From positions 1 through 52,249 of the forward strand of contig JAICLL010000025.1 in the NCBI GenBank assembly GCA_025927475.1: 52,249 nt of DNA. Direction: 5' to 3'. Position numbers and translations under genes: made by a program. The stretch is from Pirellulales bacterium (GTDB lineage Bacteria; Planctomycetota; Planctomycetia; Pirellulales; JAICIG01). Shown here one piece after another: positions 16,567 to 25,448 of this stretch; the first letter of the stretch is position 1; each line of letters opens with the position of its first letter. The notes beneath the pieces were generated by a model. It worked only from the letters and a program-made list of their open reading frames with translations, was not told the DNA's origin and did not search any database.

Positions 16567-17640
16567 ATGCCGCTGCCAGGTTCGGTCAATCCGCTCAAAA
16601 GCGCCAACCCGCTCGATGATCGCCCGCTCCAAGAGAGCCAGGTCGAAGCCTCCGATCTCCGGGCGGCGGAACAACTGACACACGCCTATCGCCACATGAC
16701 CGAGCAGCTTGGCCGCGTGATTGTCGGCCAGCAAGAGGTGCTCAAGCAAGTGCTGATCGCGCTGTTTTGCCAGGGGCATTGCATTCTGGAAGGCGTGCCC
16801 GGCCTGGCCAAGACGCTGATGATTTCGAGCATCGCCGAACTGCTGTCGCTGCGGTTCGGGCGAATTCAGTTCACGCCCGACCTGATGCCGTCTGACATCA
16901 CCGGCACCGAGATTTTGGATGAAGAAGAAGGCACCGGGCGGCGGCGGATGCGATTTATCAAGGGGCCGATCTTCGCCAACGTGCTGCTGGGCGACGAAAT
17001 CAACCGCACCCCGCCCAAAACGCAGGCCGCCCTGTTGCAGGCCATGCAGGAATACAAAGTCACCACCGCCGGGCAAGACTATCCGCTGGAACGGCCGTTC
17101 TTGGTGCTGGGCACGCAAAACCCCATCGAACAGGAAGGCACCTATCCGCTGCCCGAGGCCCAACTTGACCGGTTCATGTTCAAGATTCAGGTCGAGTATC
17201 CCAGCTTCGATGAAGAGCTGGCCATCGCCGAAGGCACGACCAGCGGCGAGTTGCCGAAGCTTCAGCCGATTCTCGACCGCGACGCCATTGTGCACTTGCA
17301 GCGGACGGTGCGCAAGGTGTTGGTGGGCCGCAGCGTGTCGGCCTATGCGGTGAGCATGGTCCGAGCGACGCGGCCGGGTTCGCCCGAAGCGCCCGATTTT
17401 GTCAATAAATATCTCACCTGGGGTGCGGGCACACGGGCTTGCCAGGCGCTGCTCTTGGGCGGCAAGGCGCACGCGCTGCTCGATGACCGCGTGCATGTTT
17501 CGACCGAAGATATTCGCTACGTCGCCCGGCCGGTGATGCGGCACCGCCTGGTCACCAGCTTCACCGCCGAAAGCGACGGCGTGACGGCCGACCATATTGT
17601 CGAGAAGTTGTTTGAAACCGTGCGCGAACCGATGGAATGA
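16567..17640 (+). CDS. MoxR-family AAA+ ATPase
   Basis: This 357-residue ATPase has Walker A GVPGLAKT (about residues 78-85), Walker B LLGDEINRTPPKTQAALLQA, sensor 1 GTQNP, and the arginine finger and lid region (LPEAQLDRFMFKI), all as in MoxR proteins. MoxR ATPases act as chaperones that insert metal cofactors into, or remodel, partner complexes that include vWA proteins. The next genes encode a DUF58 protein and a BatA-like vWA membrane protein, the standard partner set. The 235-base gap to the DUF58 gene is filled by repeats, so co-transcription must read through a strongly structured region. Confidence 0.95.
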   Translation: MPLPGSVNPLKSANPLDDRPLQESQVEASDLRAAEQLTHAYRHMTEQLGRVIVGQQEVLKQVLIALFCQGHCILEGVPGLAKTLMISSIAELLSLRFGRIQFTPDLMPSDITGTEILDEEEGTGRRRMRFIKGPIFANVLLGDEINRTPPKTQAALLQAMQEYKVTTAGQDYPLERPFLVLGTQNPIEQEGTYPLPEAQLDRFMFKIQVEYPSFDEELAIAEGTTSGELPKLQPILDRDAIVHLQRTVRKVLVGRSVSAYAVSMVRATRPGSPEAPDFVNKYLTWGAGTRACQALLLGGKAHALLDDRVHVSTEDIRYVARPVMRHRLVTSFTAESDGVTADHIVEKLFETVREPME

Positions 17641-17644
17641 ATCC

Positions 17645-17869
17645 GATTTTGGATTTTCGATTTTGGATTTTCGATTTTTCGACTCTCCATGGGTGGCTGG
17701 GGCAGAGCCTTGGCGATGCACCCGACCGGAGGAGGCCGGCCACAAGTGCCACGTTCGCCAACCCGGCGAAATCGAAAATCCAAAATCGAAAATCCAAAAT
17801 CGCGCCACCGGGGCATCGCCAAGGCTCTGCCCCAGCCACCTGTTGAATGGTCAAAATCGAAAATCCAAA
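17645..17869. repeat. Two interleaved long inverted repeats (A-B-A'-B')
   Basis: Arm A (17645-17677, built from the 14-base unit GATTTTGGATTTTC) is the exact 33-base reverse complement of A' (17769-17801). Arm B (17692-17719) is the exact 28-base reverse complement of B' (17813-17840). A third partial A'-type copy lies at about 17852-17869. The A-B-A'-B' order means both hairpins cannot form as a simple nested structure and would have pseudoknot topology in RNA. B belongs to the family also seen at 8851-8915 and 47348. The block lies between moxR and the DUF58 gene. Confidence 0.9.
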
Positions 17870-17875
17870 TCGCCC

Positions 17876-18760
17876 ATGAGCCGCTATTTCGATCCTGAAG
17901 GGCTTGCCCGCGTCGGCCATATGGAGTTGGTGGCGCGGCAGGTGGTCGAAGGTTTTTTGACGGGCCGGCACCGCAGTCCGTATCACGGCTTCTCGGTCGA
18001 ATATCTCGACCATCGCGCCTATACGCCCGGCGACGAGCTGCGCACGCTCGATTGGAAGATCCTGGCCCGCACCGATCGCTACTTTGTCAAACTGTTTGAA
18101 GACGAAACGAATCTGCGGGCGTATCTTCTGCTCGATTGCTCCAGCTCAATGAATTTCAAGAGCGGCAAACTGAGCAAGCTCGAATATGGCAGTTTTCTGG
18201 CCGCGGCCCTCACGTACTTGTTGCTGCGGCAGAACGACGCCGTGGGGCTGACACTGTTCGATAGCAAACTGCGGCTGCACATGCCGGCCAAAGCCCGGCC
18301 CACGCAGTTTCGCCGGGCGCTCGACCTGCTGGAAGGGGTCGAGCCGGGCGGCGACACCGACGTGGGGGCCGTGCTGCACGAAGTGGCCGAGCGCATCAAG
18401 CGCCGCGGGCTGGTGATTGTGATCAGCGATCTGATCGACAACGAATCGGCCATCGCCGCCGGACTGCAACACTTTCGCCACAACAACCATGAAGTGATCG
18501 TCTATCATGTGATGGACGACGCCGAGCTGACGTTCCCCTATGAACGGCTCACGCGGTTCAAAGACATGGAGGGGGCGGGCCGCGTCACGGCCAACCCCAA
18601 AAGCCTGCGGGCACGCTACCTGGCCCGCATCAAGGCCTTCACCGACCGCGTGAAACACGACTGCCTGCAACGAAATATCGACTATAATCTGGTCAATACC
18701 AAGCAGCCCTACGACGTGGCGTTGGCGGCCTGCCTGGACAAACGATCGCGGATGGGGTGA
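17876..18760 (+). CDS. DUF58-domain protein (MoxR partner)
   Basis: The ATG at 17876 starts MSRYFDPEGLARVGHMELVA just after the repeats; longer readings upstream only translate repeat DNA. The 294-residue product has the DUF58 signature (HRSPYHGFSVEYLDHRAYTP, then GDELRTLDWKILART, about residues 38-72). It continues into a vWA-like fold with LLDCSSSM, whose D-x-S-x-S pattern suits a metal-binding MIDAS site. DUF58 proteins accompany MoxR ATPases and vWA proteins, and are usually soluble or peripheral. It ends 134 bases before the next gene, with REP copies in the gap. Confidence 0.93.
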   Translation: MSRYFDPEGLARVGHMELVARQVVEGFLTGRHRSPYHGFSVEYLDHRAYTPGDELRTLDWKILARTDRYFVKLFEDETNLRAYLLLDCSSSMNFKSGKLSKLEYGSFLAAALTYLLLRQNDAVGLTLFDSKLRLHMPAKARPTQFRRALDLLEGVEPGGDTDVGAVLHEVAERIKRRGLVIVISDLIDNESAIAAGLQHFRHNNHEVIVYHVMDDAELTFPYERLTRFKDMEGAGRVTANPKSLRARYLARIKAFTDRVKHDCLQRNIDYNLVNTKQPYDVALAACLDKRSRMG

Positions 18761-18765
18761 GTAAT

Positions 18766-18876
18766 GTCGCCTTTCGCTCCGCGAAAAAAGCGATTGGTTC
18801 GCGCCGCGAACGGGGTACAACGCTTGATCCCACGAAAGGCGAAGCACACCGCTCCTTTCGCGGAGCTAAAGGCGAC
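18766..18876. repeat. REP-like hairpin pair between DUF58 and BatA-like genes
   Basis: GTCGCCTTTCGCTCCGCG starts a copy at 18766-18786, and an inverted, slightly diverged copy lies at 18852-18876. The core TTTCGC-GGA-GCGAAA is itself a hairpin. Further copies lie at 21314, 21375, 21406 and 30767. Confidence 0.85.
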
Positions 18877-18894
18877 CATAGTGACAAAGGCGGA

Positions 18895-21312
18895 ATGAAC
18901 TCGATGCAGTTGATCAATCCCTACCTGCTGGCCTTTTTGCCGCTGGCGGCCATTCCGATTGTCTTGCACTTGCTGACGCTGCACCGCCTGCGCACCGTGG
19001 AGCTAAGCACCTTCCGCTTTCTGTTCGACAGCTACGTGCAACAGCGGCGGCGGATGAAATTCCTCGAGGCCCTGCTGGCCTTCTTGCGAACGCTATTCCT
19101 GTTTCTGCTGGTGATGATTTGCGGCCGGCCGGTGGTGCGGCATTGGCAAACGCTCTTCGGACGCGGCGGCGGGGGGCACGAAGTGGTGATGCTGGTCGAT
19201 TGCTCGGCCAGCATGAACGCTCAGACCGCCGGGCTGTCTTCGCTGGAACGGGCAAAATCGGCGGCACGCAGCCTGGTCGGGCAGCTTGCCAGCGACGACC
19301 GATTGACGCTCGTGAAAGTTGCCGCCAGGCCCGATGAACTGTTCAGCAGGTTCAGCGGCGACACGCAGACGATCGAGGACCATATCGACGCGCTGAAGGC
19401 CAGCCCCTCGCGGGCAAACTGGCTGGCCGCGCTGTCGCACGTGTTTGCCGCGAAGACGCCCGAGCGGGCCAAGGCCACGGTCTATTTGCTTACCGACTGC
19501 CAAGCCAGCGGCTGGGGCGAGCTGGCCACGCAAGGCATTGAGCGGCTCGTGCCCAAAGACGCGCGTCTGGTGGTGCTCAATGTCGGATCGAAACAGCCGC
19601 TCGAAAATCGGGCGGTGGTCGGCATGCCGCCGCGCGAACACCGCAGCGTCGTGGGGCTGCCGCTCGTGCTTCGCCCCCGCGTGGCCAATTACTCGACCGG
19701 CGACCGCGCCGACCTGACGCTGAGTGTGTTCATCGACGACCAGGAAGTCGCCCGCATGCCGCTGGCCGTCAAGCCGGGAGACATGGCCGAAAAGGAAGTG
19801 ATCTTCGTGCCGACGCAGTCGGGCACGCTGCGGGGCCGGTTTGCCATCAGCGACGACCGTTTTCCCGACGACGATCAATATTTGTTTACGCTTTCGGTGG
19901 CGCCGCCCATCAAGGTGTTGTTGGTCAACGGCAATCCGTCGCACGATCCGTTCGAGAACGAATGTCTTTACCTGCGCACCGCCCTGACGGCTCACGGCGA
20001 AGAAAACGAACGGCCCACGCCAGAGCCGCCCGGCACAAGGCCGGGGGCTACCGGCGGCGGGGCGGCGCCATCGCCCGCCGACGGCGAGGTAGCCACGGCC
20101 CTCGTGGCCGGCGCAGCGGGGAACATCTTCAGCAAGGAATACGTGCGTTCGCTCGATGTGCAAGAGGTTCCCGAAGGACATCTCAACCCTGAGACGCTGC
20201 GCGACACGGCCGTGGTCATCTTGGCCAACTGCGGGCAATTGAACCAGCAGCACTTCACCTGGCTGCGCGATTATGTGTCTGCGGGCGGCGGGCTGATGAT
20301 TTTTCCGGGCGACCGCGTGAACCACGATCAATATAATCAGCAGTTCTTTCCCGTGCCCGGTCCGCTCAAAGAACAACTTGTCGCGGCACGGCTGAACCCC
20401 CCGGTGGGCGACCTGCAAAAGTTCGATACGTTCGTCTCTCTCAACTCCGTCGATTATTCGCACCCGGTGCTCAGCGTGTTCAACGATCCCGAATCGCGTT
20501 ACCTGACGACGGCCAGCTTCTATCGCCATTTTCCGCTGGCGCTGGCCGAACAGCACGATCAGTGCTGGAGCTTGGCTCGCTTCGCGCCCAAGGAGCCGGC
20601 GCTGGTCGAAAGCCGATTCCGCGAAGGGTTGGTCCTGCTGGCCGGCTTTCCGGCCAACGCCAAATGGACGAACCTGCCACTGAAGCCCGAATTCGTTCCG
20701 CTGCTGCTGCGGATGGTAAACTATGTCGAGCATCGGCCCGACGTCGAAGCACCGTCGGTAGTGGCCGCCGATGGCCCGGCTCGCATCGCCGTGGCCTCGA
20801 ATTGGAGTCCGGTGACCGGCAAGGTGATCGACGCCGAGCGGCATGCCACCGAGGTCGATTTCAAGCGGGCCGACTCACGCTGGGTCGGTGGTTTTGAGAA
20901 GACGGCGCTCAAAGGCTACTACACGGTCGAAGTGAGCGGCGGCCGCGTCGAACAGCCGAAGCACGACAGCACGGCGTTTGCCGTGAACCTTTCGCCCGAC
21001 GAATCGCAGTTCGCCTTGGCCGACGAAGACCAGTTTCGCGATTGGCTGCCGGGCGTCGATCTGACGTTGATCGACGCCTCGGCCGAGGCCCAGCAGCAGC
21101 TTGGCTCGCTTGGCGAAAGCCGCGAGATCTGGCGGCCTTTGTTGCTGTTGGTTTTCCTGGTGATCGGCGTCGAGTTTATGTTGGCCACGGTGGGCGGCAA
21201 GCGGCCCGACCAGGGCGACGACCTGACCGTCGGCGAGCGGATTCGCGAGTTGAGTCCCGGCGCCTGGGTCGGGCGAATGACCGGGGCCGAGGAAGTGCAT
21301 GCGGAGGCTTAA
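18895..21312 (+). CDS. BatA-like von Willebrand factor A membrane protein
   Basis: The start is ATG 18895 (or 18904, three codons later); the reading frame open upstream only translates REP DNA. The product is about 805 residues. Residues 1-75 match the BatA N-terminus with two hydrophobic segments (PYLLAFLPLAAIPIVLHLL and LRTLFLFLLVMICGR). The vWA domain follows, with MIDAS D102-x-S-x-S (LVDCSASM) and YLLTDCQASGWG. The second half has beta-sandwich-like and GATase-like parts (about 340-600, for example VVILANCGQLNQQHFTWLRD) and a C-terminal membrane helix (LLLLVFLVIGVEFMLATVGG). It is the membrane partner of the MoxR ATPase. A segment at about 380-400 (GTRPGATGGGAA) looks repeat-derived. Confidence 0.9.
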   Translation: MNSMQLINPYLLAFLPLAAIPIVLHLLTLHRLRTVELSTFRFLFDSYVQQRRRMKFLEALLAFLRTLFLFLLVMICGRPVVRHWQTLFGRGGGGHEVVMLVDCSASMNAQTAGLSSLERAKSAARSLVGQLASDDRLTLVKVAARPDELFSRFSGDTQTIEDHIDALKASPSRANWLAALSHVFAAKTPERAKATVYLLTDCQASGWGELATQGIERLVPKDARLVVLNVGSKQPLENRAVVGMPPREHRSVVGLPLVLRPRVANYSTGDRADLTLSVFIDDQEVARMPLAVKPGDMAEKEVIFVPTQSGTLRGRFAISDDRFPDDDQYLFTLSVAPPIKVLLVNGNPSHDPFENECLYLRTALTAHGEENERPTPEPPGTRPGATGGGAAPSPADGEVATALVAGAAGNIFSKEYVRSLDVQEVPEGHLNPETLRDTAVVILANCGQLNQQHFTWLRDYVSAGGGLMIFPGDRVNHDQYNQQFFPVPGPLKEQLVAARLNPPVGDLQKFDTFVSLNSVDYSHPVLSVFNDPESRYLTTASFYRHFPLALAEQHDQCWSLARFAPKEPALVESRFREGLVLLAGFPANAKWTNLPLKPEFVPLLLRMVNYVEHRPDVEAPSVVAADGPARIAVASNWSPVTGKVIDAERHATEVDFKRADSRWVGGFEKTALKGYYTVEVSGGRVEQPKHDSTAFAVNLSPDESQFALADEDQFRDWLPGVDLTLIDASAEAQQQLGSLGESREIWRPLLLLVFLVIGVEFMLATVGGKRPDQGDDLTVGERIRELSPGAWVGRMTGAEEVHAEA

Positions 21313-21313
21313 T

Positions 21314-21430
21314 GTCGCCTTTCGCTCCGCGAAAGTAGCGTTCTTTTCAGTTCACAGCGAGAGGCGGCTGAATGCTACTTTCGCGGAGCGAAAGGCGACT
21401 GAATGCTACTTTCGCGGAGCGAAAGGCGAC
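21314..21430. repeat. Cluster of three REP copies
   Basis: An inverted copy lies at 21314-21338, and two direct copies at 21375-21399 and 21406-21430 are repeated with a 31-base period and separated by TGAATG. Each carries the TTTCGCGGAGCGAAA hairpin. They start 1 base after the stop of the BatA-like gene and may act as a transcript-stabilising or attenuating structure before the next gene. Confidence 0.9.
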
Positions 21431-21462
21431 TTTGGCCCGAACCAGTTTCGGAGTTTAATGCG

Positions 21463-24400
21463 ATGCAAAACGAAACAGCCCCCCACGACCCCTCGCCCAT
21501 CTTCCGCCTCATTCGCCAAGTCAGGCAATTGCTGCGCGGCAGTTGGGTGGCCACCGGCACGGCGCTATCGATCGCCATTTATCTGGGCACGCTCTTGGTG
21601 CTGGCGCTGCTCGATCTGCTGGTGCCGCTCTGGCCCGCCATGCGGTTCATCGCCCTGCTGCTGATCGTGGCGCCCACGCTTTGGGCCGCTTTCACCGGCG
21701 TGCTGCGTCCCCTGTTTCGCCGGTTGGGCAACACCCACGTGGCCCGGCGCATCGAACATCACTTGCCGGGCATCCATAACCGCTTGGTGAGCTGTGTCGA
21801 TTTGACCGAAGACAAACGCCGCAACGGATATTCGGCTGAGTTTTATCGCCGGCTGCTGAGCGAGGCTCTCGATCGGATTCGCCATTTCAAGGCGTCGGCG
21901 GTTGTCGACCGCCGCAATTTGCGTCGGGCCGCCACGGCGCTGGGCGTCAGCGTGACCGCATTCATCGTTTGCTGGCTTTTGCTGTACGACCGCTTGCCCA
22001 CGGCCATGGCCCGCATCTTTCAACCCTGGGCCGATATTCCGCCGGCGACGGGCGTGGCCTACCACGTGCTGCCCGGCGATGCCAAGCTGCTCCGCGGCGA
22101 TCCAATCAAGTTTGCGGCTGAAGTCACGCGAGGCCAGCCAAGCGATCTGCGCATCGAAATCGTGCCCGGCGACGGTGGCGAGCACATCTGGCACGACCTC
22201 TCGCCCGAGGGCCCAGGCCGCTGGACGCGCACGCTGGAAGGGTTGGACACTTCGTTCGCGTATCGCGTGCATGGCGGTGGCACGTGGAGCAAGCAATATC
22301 AAATCACGCTGGTCGATCGCCCGCGCATCGTCGATGTGCGCGCGGTGCTGCACTATCCCGAGTATTTCGACCTAGGCGAAGAGGGCGTCGTTCCGCAGTC
22401 AACGCTCGACGTGACGGGGCCTGAAACCAGCGGCGTCGAGCTGCGGGTGAAGACCGAGGGAGACGTGGCCGAGGCGGAAGTCCAGCTTCTCGAAGTCGCC
22501 TGGGACAAGGCGGCGGTGGCCGAGCGCGACGAGCGGGTTTGGTTCGAGACCAAAATACCCGAAGGCGCGGTCGCCGAAGGCAACTGGCAATGGGACAACG
22601 AAAAGCTGAAGTGCCCCGCGCACACCGAGCCGCCCGCCGCCGGCGTGCACGGACATCGCTTCCACACGGCGCCGGTCGGGTTCCGGGTTGAGTCCGGCGA
22701 GTCGCTGTTTACCTGGGTCTATCTGATGCCCGACCAGCGGCCCGAGACCATCATGCTCGAATGGCACGACGGCCAGAACTGGGAGCACCGCGCCTATTGG
22801 GGCGACGACAAAATCGGCGTGGGCCAGCCCAACACCACCAGCCGCCAGCCGATGGGTCCGTTGCCGAAGGTCGGCGAGTGGGTGCGGCTGGAGATCCCGG
22901 CACGGCAAGTGGGCCTGGATGGCAAGGTCATCAAAGGCATGAGTTTTACGCTCAACGGCGGGCAGTGCTACTGGAACAAGGCCGGCACGCTGCCGCCCTC
23001 CACGCGCGACCAGCGGCGATTGGTCGTCAAGCAAACGTTCCCGCTGTCACTTTTGCCGCTGGAAAAGGGCCAGGGTGAGGTCCGTGACGCGGACGCCTCT
23101 GTAGGAAACGGGCTCCGTGCCGTTCCGCCGACATCGTCCGTTTGGTCGGGCAGTTTTCCCTTGCTCGGCGAAGGGTTATACCGTGTCGAGCTGCGCAACG
23201 AACTGAAATATGCCAATCAGCCGATGAAAGAAGCCAAATATGCGGCCATTCCCGATGTTCCGCCGCAGGTGACGATCGAGCGGCCCGGCGCCGACATCGT
23301 GCTCTCGCAGCCCAAAAAGCTGCCGCTGACCATCGCGGCCTACGACGATTTTGCCTTGAAACACCTGAGGGTGCTCGTGCAGCGCGGCGATTCGGGCGGG
23401 TTCCGCGAGAAGATTCACAAAACGTTCGCCAAGCAAGTGCGCGGCGAGACTGCGCTGGTCTCGCTCGATCTCGCCGCTTTCGAGCTCAAGCCGGGCGAGC
23501 GCCTTCGTTACCGGGCGCAAGTCGAAGATCGCAAAGGTCAGGTGGCCGAGACACAGGATTACACCGTGCGCATCGCCGCCGACGGCAACTCGGCCGATCA
23601 GCAGCTTGCCCGATTCGAGCAGGCGAACGACACCTTGACCCAGAAACTGACGCAGTTGATCGACGAGCAGGCCAAGGTCAAAGAGACGGTCGAAAAGCTG
23701 GAGGACGAATACGCGCCGTTGGAGCGCACGATCGAAGAAGCCGAAGCGAAAGCCCGCGAGCAGGCCCGGCAACAGGCCGCGGCCAATCCGCAAGCCCCGC
23801 CGCCCAATGCGCAGCCGCAGCTTGATGCCGCGGCCACGCAAAAGCTCAACGAATTGCGACAAAAGCTGGCCGAGGCGGCAGGCAAGGAAGAGCAGAACGC
23901 CAACGTGGGTAAGCAGCTTGCCAACGAACTGGCCCAGGCGGCGCAGCAAGCCGAGCGGCTGCAAATGCTGCCGCCCGAACTAGTGGGCGAGATGAAAGCG
24001 GCCCAGCAAGCCTTCGACCAACTGGCGGCCAAGCCGATGGAAGGCCTGGCCAAGCAGTTGCGTCAGGCATCGACGCCGGCTCAGAACGATCCGAACCTGG
24101 GCGAAATGGCCGATGCCAGCGACCGTCTGCAAGAAGAGTTGGAGGCTCTGGCTCAGCGCCTCAAAACGCTGGAGCGCGCCCGCGAGAATCTCGATCAGGG
24201 CGCGGAGGAAGCGCTGGCCGAGATGCGCGCCGAAATGCTCAAGCAGCAGGCCGCCGGCGCCGAGCGCGGGCTGGACGACCTGCGCAAGATGCTGGCCGCG
24301 CTGCGCGAGCAACTACAAAAGTTCGAAGGCCAGCAGGCCGAGATGCTCGACGCGACGAACATTGTGCCCGACATGCTGTTGCCCGATCTCGAAAAACGGC

Positions 24401-25407
24401 AAGCCTCGTTGGAAGACGAGAGCGAGCCGGCGTTGGACGAAGCGCGGCAATTGGTCGGCAACGATCAGATGGCCAAGGCAGACGCCCGTCCGCGATCTGC
24501 CGATGCTCAGGCGATGGACGAGGAAGACGAAATGAGCATGCCGCCCGACGAGGAAGATATGTCGAAGGCGGACGAGCAAGCCGAGCAGAACGATCAGCCA
24601 AAGAAAAATCAGGAGGAAATGGACGACGCGGAGGAACCGCGCTTCGAGCCGGCCTTGGGCGGAGCGCGTCCCAAGCTCGAACCGCGATTTGCCGATAAGC
24701 GGCCGCGGCCCGAGAAGGACGAGGCCGATCAGCCGCCGACGCCGGCCCAGGCCGAGCGCGATCAGCTTGCCAACCGGCAGTTCGAGCGGCTGGAAGAACT
24801 GAATCTCAGTCAACGGAGTCTCGCTTCTGATGAGAAAGCCTTGGAAGAGCTGATGCAGCAGTTGGCTCAGGCGCTGGGCCGGCCTCAAAAGCCCATGGAC
24901 GAGGAGGGCGAAATGCCCAACGCCGGCGCTGCTAAGCAGCCGGAAAGCCCGACGCCCGGTTCGGCCCAAGCAGCCGATGAGCCGCGCCCCAAGGGGGAAA
25001 TGCCAGGTCAGGGCCAACCAGACGATGAAACCGACCAACAGCTTGCCGAGCTGTTGCACTCGTCCGAGCTGCGCGAAGCGATGGCGATGGCTCAGCGGCT
25101 GCGGCAAATGCAAAGTTCTTCTGGGCAATCGCAGCAAGCCAACAACGCGCAGGGCAAACCACAAAAAGGGCCTGCCACCACTTCGCGCGGGCTGTCGCTG
25201 GGCAATCTCGACCCTACCAATTCGCGCGGCGAAATCGTGCAAGTCGAACTAGCGCAGCTTGATCCCGAGACTCGGGCGATTGTGCTCAAAATGCAGCCGC
25301 GTCTGCGCGAAGAGTTGTTGCAAGGCATGCGCGAGCAAGGTCCGGAGGGTTATCGCAAGTTCATCAAAGACTATTTCAAGCGGCTTACCGAAGTGAAGGG
25401 GCACTAA
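21463..25407 (+). CDS. Large DUF4175-like membrane and coiled-coil protein
   Basis: The ATG at 21463 gives 1314 residues. Three hydrophobic segments near the N-terminus (about 25-85 and 155-180), with text such as VARRIEHHLPGIHNRLVSCV, resemble DUF4175 proteins that close MoxR/vWA operons. A large beta-rich periplasmic region follows (about 190-700). The C-terminal half is a long Gln/Ala/Glu-rich coiled coil (about 710-1000) and an acidic low-complexity stretch (about 1010-1250), then a conserved tail (PRLREELLQGMREQGPEGYR). Residues about 529-556 are encoded by repeat DNA. It probably forms a structural envelope complex with the BatA-like protein. Confidence 0.8.
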   Translation: MQNETAPHDPSPIFRLIRQVRQLLRGSWVATGTALSIAIYLGTLLVLALLDLLVPLWPAMRFIALLLIVAPTLWAAFTGVLRPLFRRLGNTHVARRIEHHLPGIHNRLVSCVDLTEDKRRNGYSAEFYRRLLSEALDRIRHFKASAVVDRRNLRRAATALGVSVTAFIVCWLLLYDRLPTAMARIFQPWADIPPATGVAYHVLPGDAKLLRGDPIKFAAEVTRGQPSDLRIEIVPGDGGEHIWHDLSPEGPGRWTRTLEGLDTSFAYRVHGGGTWSKQYQITLVDRPRIVDVRAVLHYPEYFDLGEEGVVPQSTLDVTGPETSGVELRVKTEGDVAEAEVQLLEVAWDKAAVAERDERVWFETKIPEGAVAEGNWQWDNEKLKCPAHTEPPAAGVHGHRFHTAPVGFRVESGESLFTWVYLMPDQRPETIMLEWHDGQNWEHRAYWGDDKIGVGQPNTTSRQPMGPLPKVGEWVRLEIPARQVGLDGKVIKGMSFTLNGGQCYWNKAGTLPPSTRDQRRLVVKQTFPLSLLPLEKGQGEVRDADASVGNGLRAVPPTSSVWSGSFPLLGEGLYRVELRNELKYANQPMKEAKYAAIPDVPPQVTIERPGADIVLSQPKKLPLTIAAYDDFALKHLRVLVQRGDSGGFREKIHKTFAKQVRGETALVSLDLAAFELKPGERLRYRAQVEDRKGQVAETQDYTVRIAADGNSADQQLARFEQANDTLTQKLTQLIDEQAKVKETVEKLEDEYAPLERTIEEAEAKAREQARQQAAANPQAPPPNAQPQLDAAATQKLNELRQKLAEAAGKEEQNANVGKQLANELAQAAQQAERLQMLPPELVGEMKAAQQAFDQLAAKPMEGLAKQLRQASTPAQNDPNLGEMADASDRLQEELEALAQRLKTLERARENLDQGAEEALAEMRAEMLKQQAAGAERGLDDLRKMLAALREQLQKFEGQQAEMLDATNIVPDMLLPDLEKRQASLEDESEPALDEARQLVGNDQMAKADARPRSADAQAMDEEDEMSMPPDEEDMSKADEQAEQNDQPKKNQEEMDDAEEPRFEPALGGARPKLEPRFADKRPRPEKDEADQPPTPAQAERDQLANRQFERLEELNLSQRSLASDEKALEELMQQLAQALGRPQKPMDEEGEMPNAGAAKQPESPTPGSAQAADEPRPKGEMPGQGQPDDETDQQLAELLHSSELREAMAMAQRLRQMQSSSGQSQQANNAQGKPQKGPATTSRGLSLGNLDPTNSRGEIVQVELAQLDPETRAIVLKMQPRLREELLQGMREQGPEGYRKFIKDYFKRLTEVKGH
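23099..23128. repeat. 30-base dispersed repeat inside the DUF4175-like gene
   Basis: This 30-base segment (core GGCTCCGTGCCGTTCCGC) matches 28 of 30 positions of the reverse complement of 45986-46015, which is intergenic. Here it is read in frame as SVGNGLRAVP. The preceding bases (23056-23082) encode LEKGQGEV and resemble another dispersed repeat whose relative lies at 39811-39848. Confidence 0.8.
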
Positions 25408-25448
25408 TCATGCAGAATGCAGAATATCGTCTTCGATGGGAGCCTGGT

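Noticed and set aside
16513-17808. 431-residue open frame on the minus strand opposite moxR
   Set aside because: It is antisense to the clear MoxR gene and contains repeat translations (KSKIENPKS); it is open only because of high GC at third positions.
18757-18894. N-terminal extension of the BatA-like protein from 18757
   Set aside because: It translates two REP copies and places the conserved BatA N-terminal membrane segment 46 residues inside the protein.
19093-20844. 583-residue open frame on the minus strand opposite the BatA-like gene
   Set aside because: His/Arg/Gly-rich shadow with no motif; the sense strand carries the vWA MIDAS and BatA features.
21375-21430. Direct 25-base repeats resembling a minimal CRISPR array
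   Set aside because: The gap between copies is only 6 bases, there are only two direct copies, and the unit is a REP hairpin found elsewhere singly; no cas genes.
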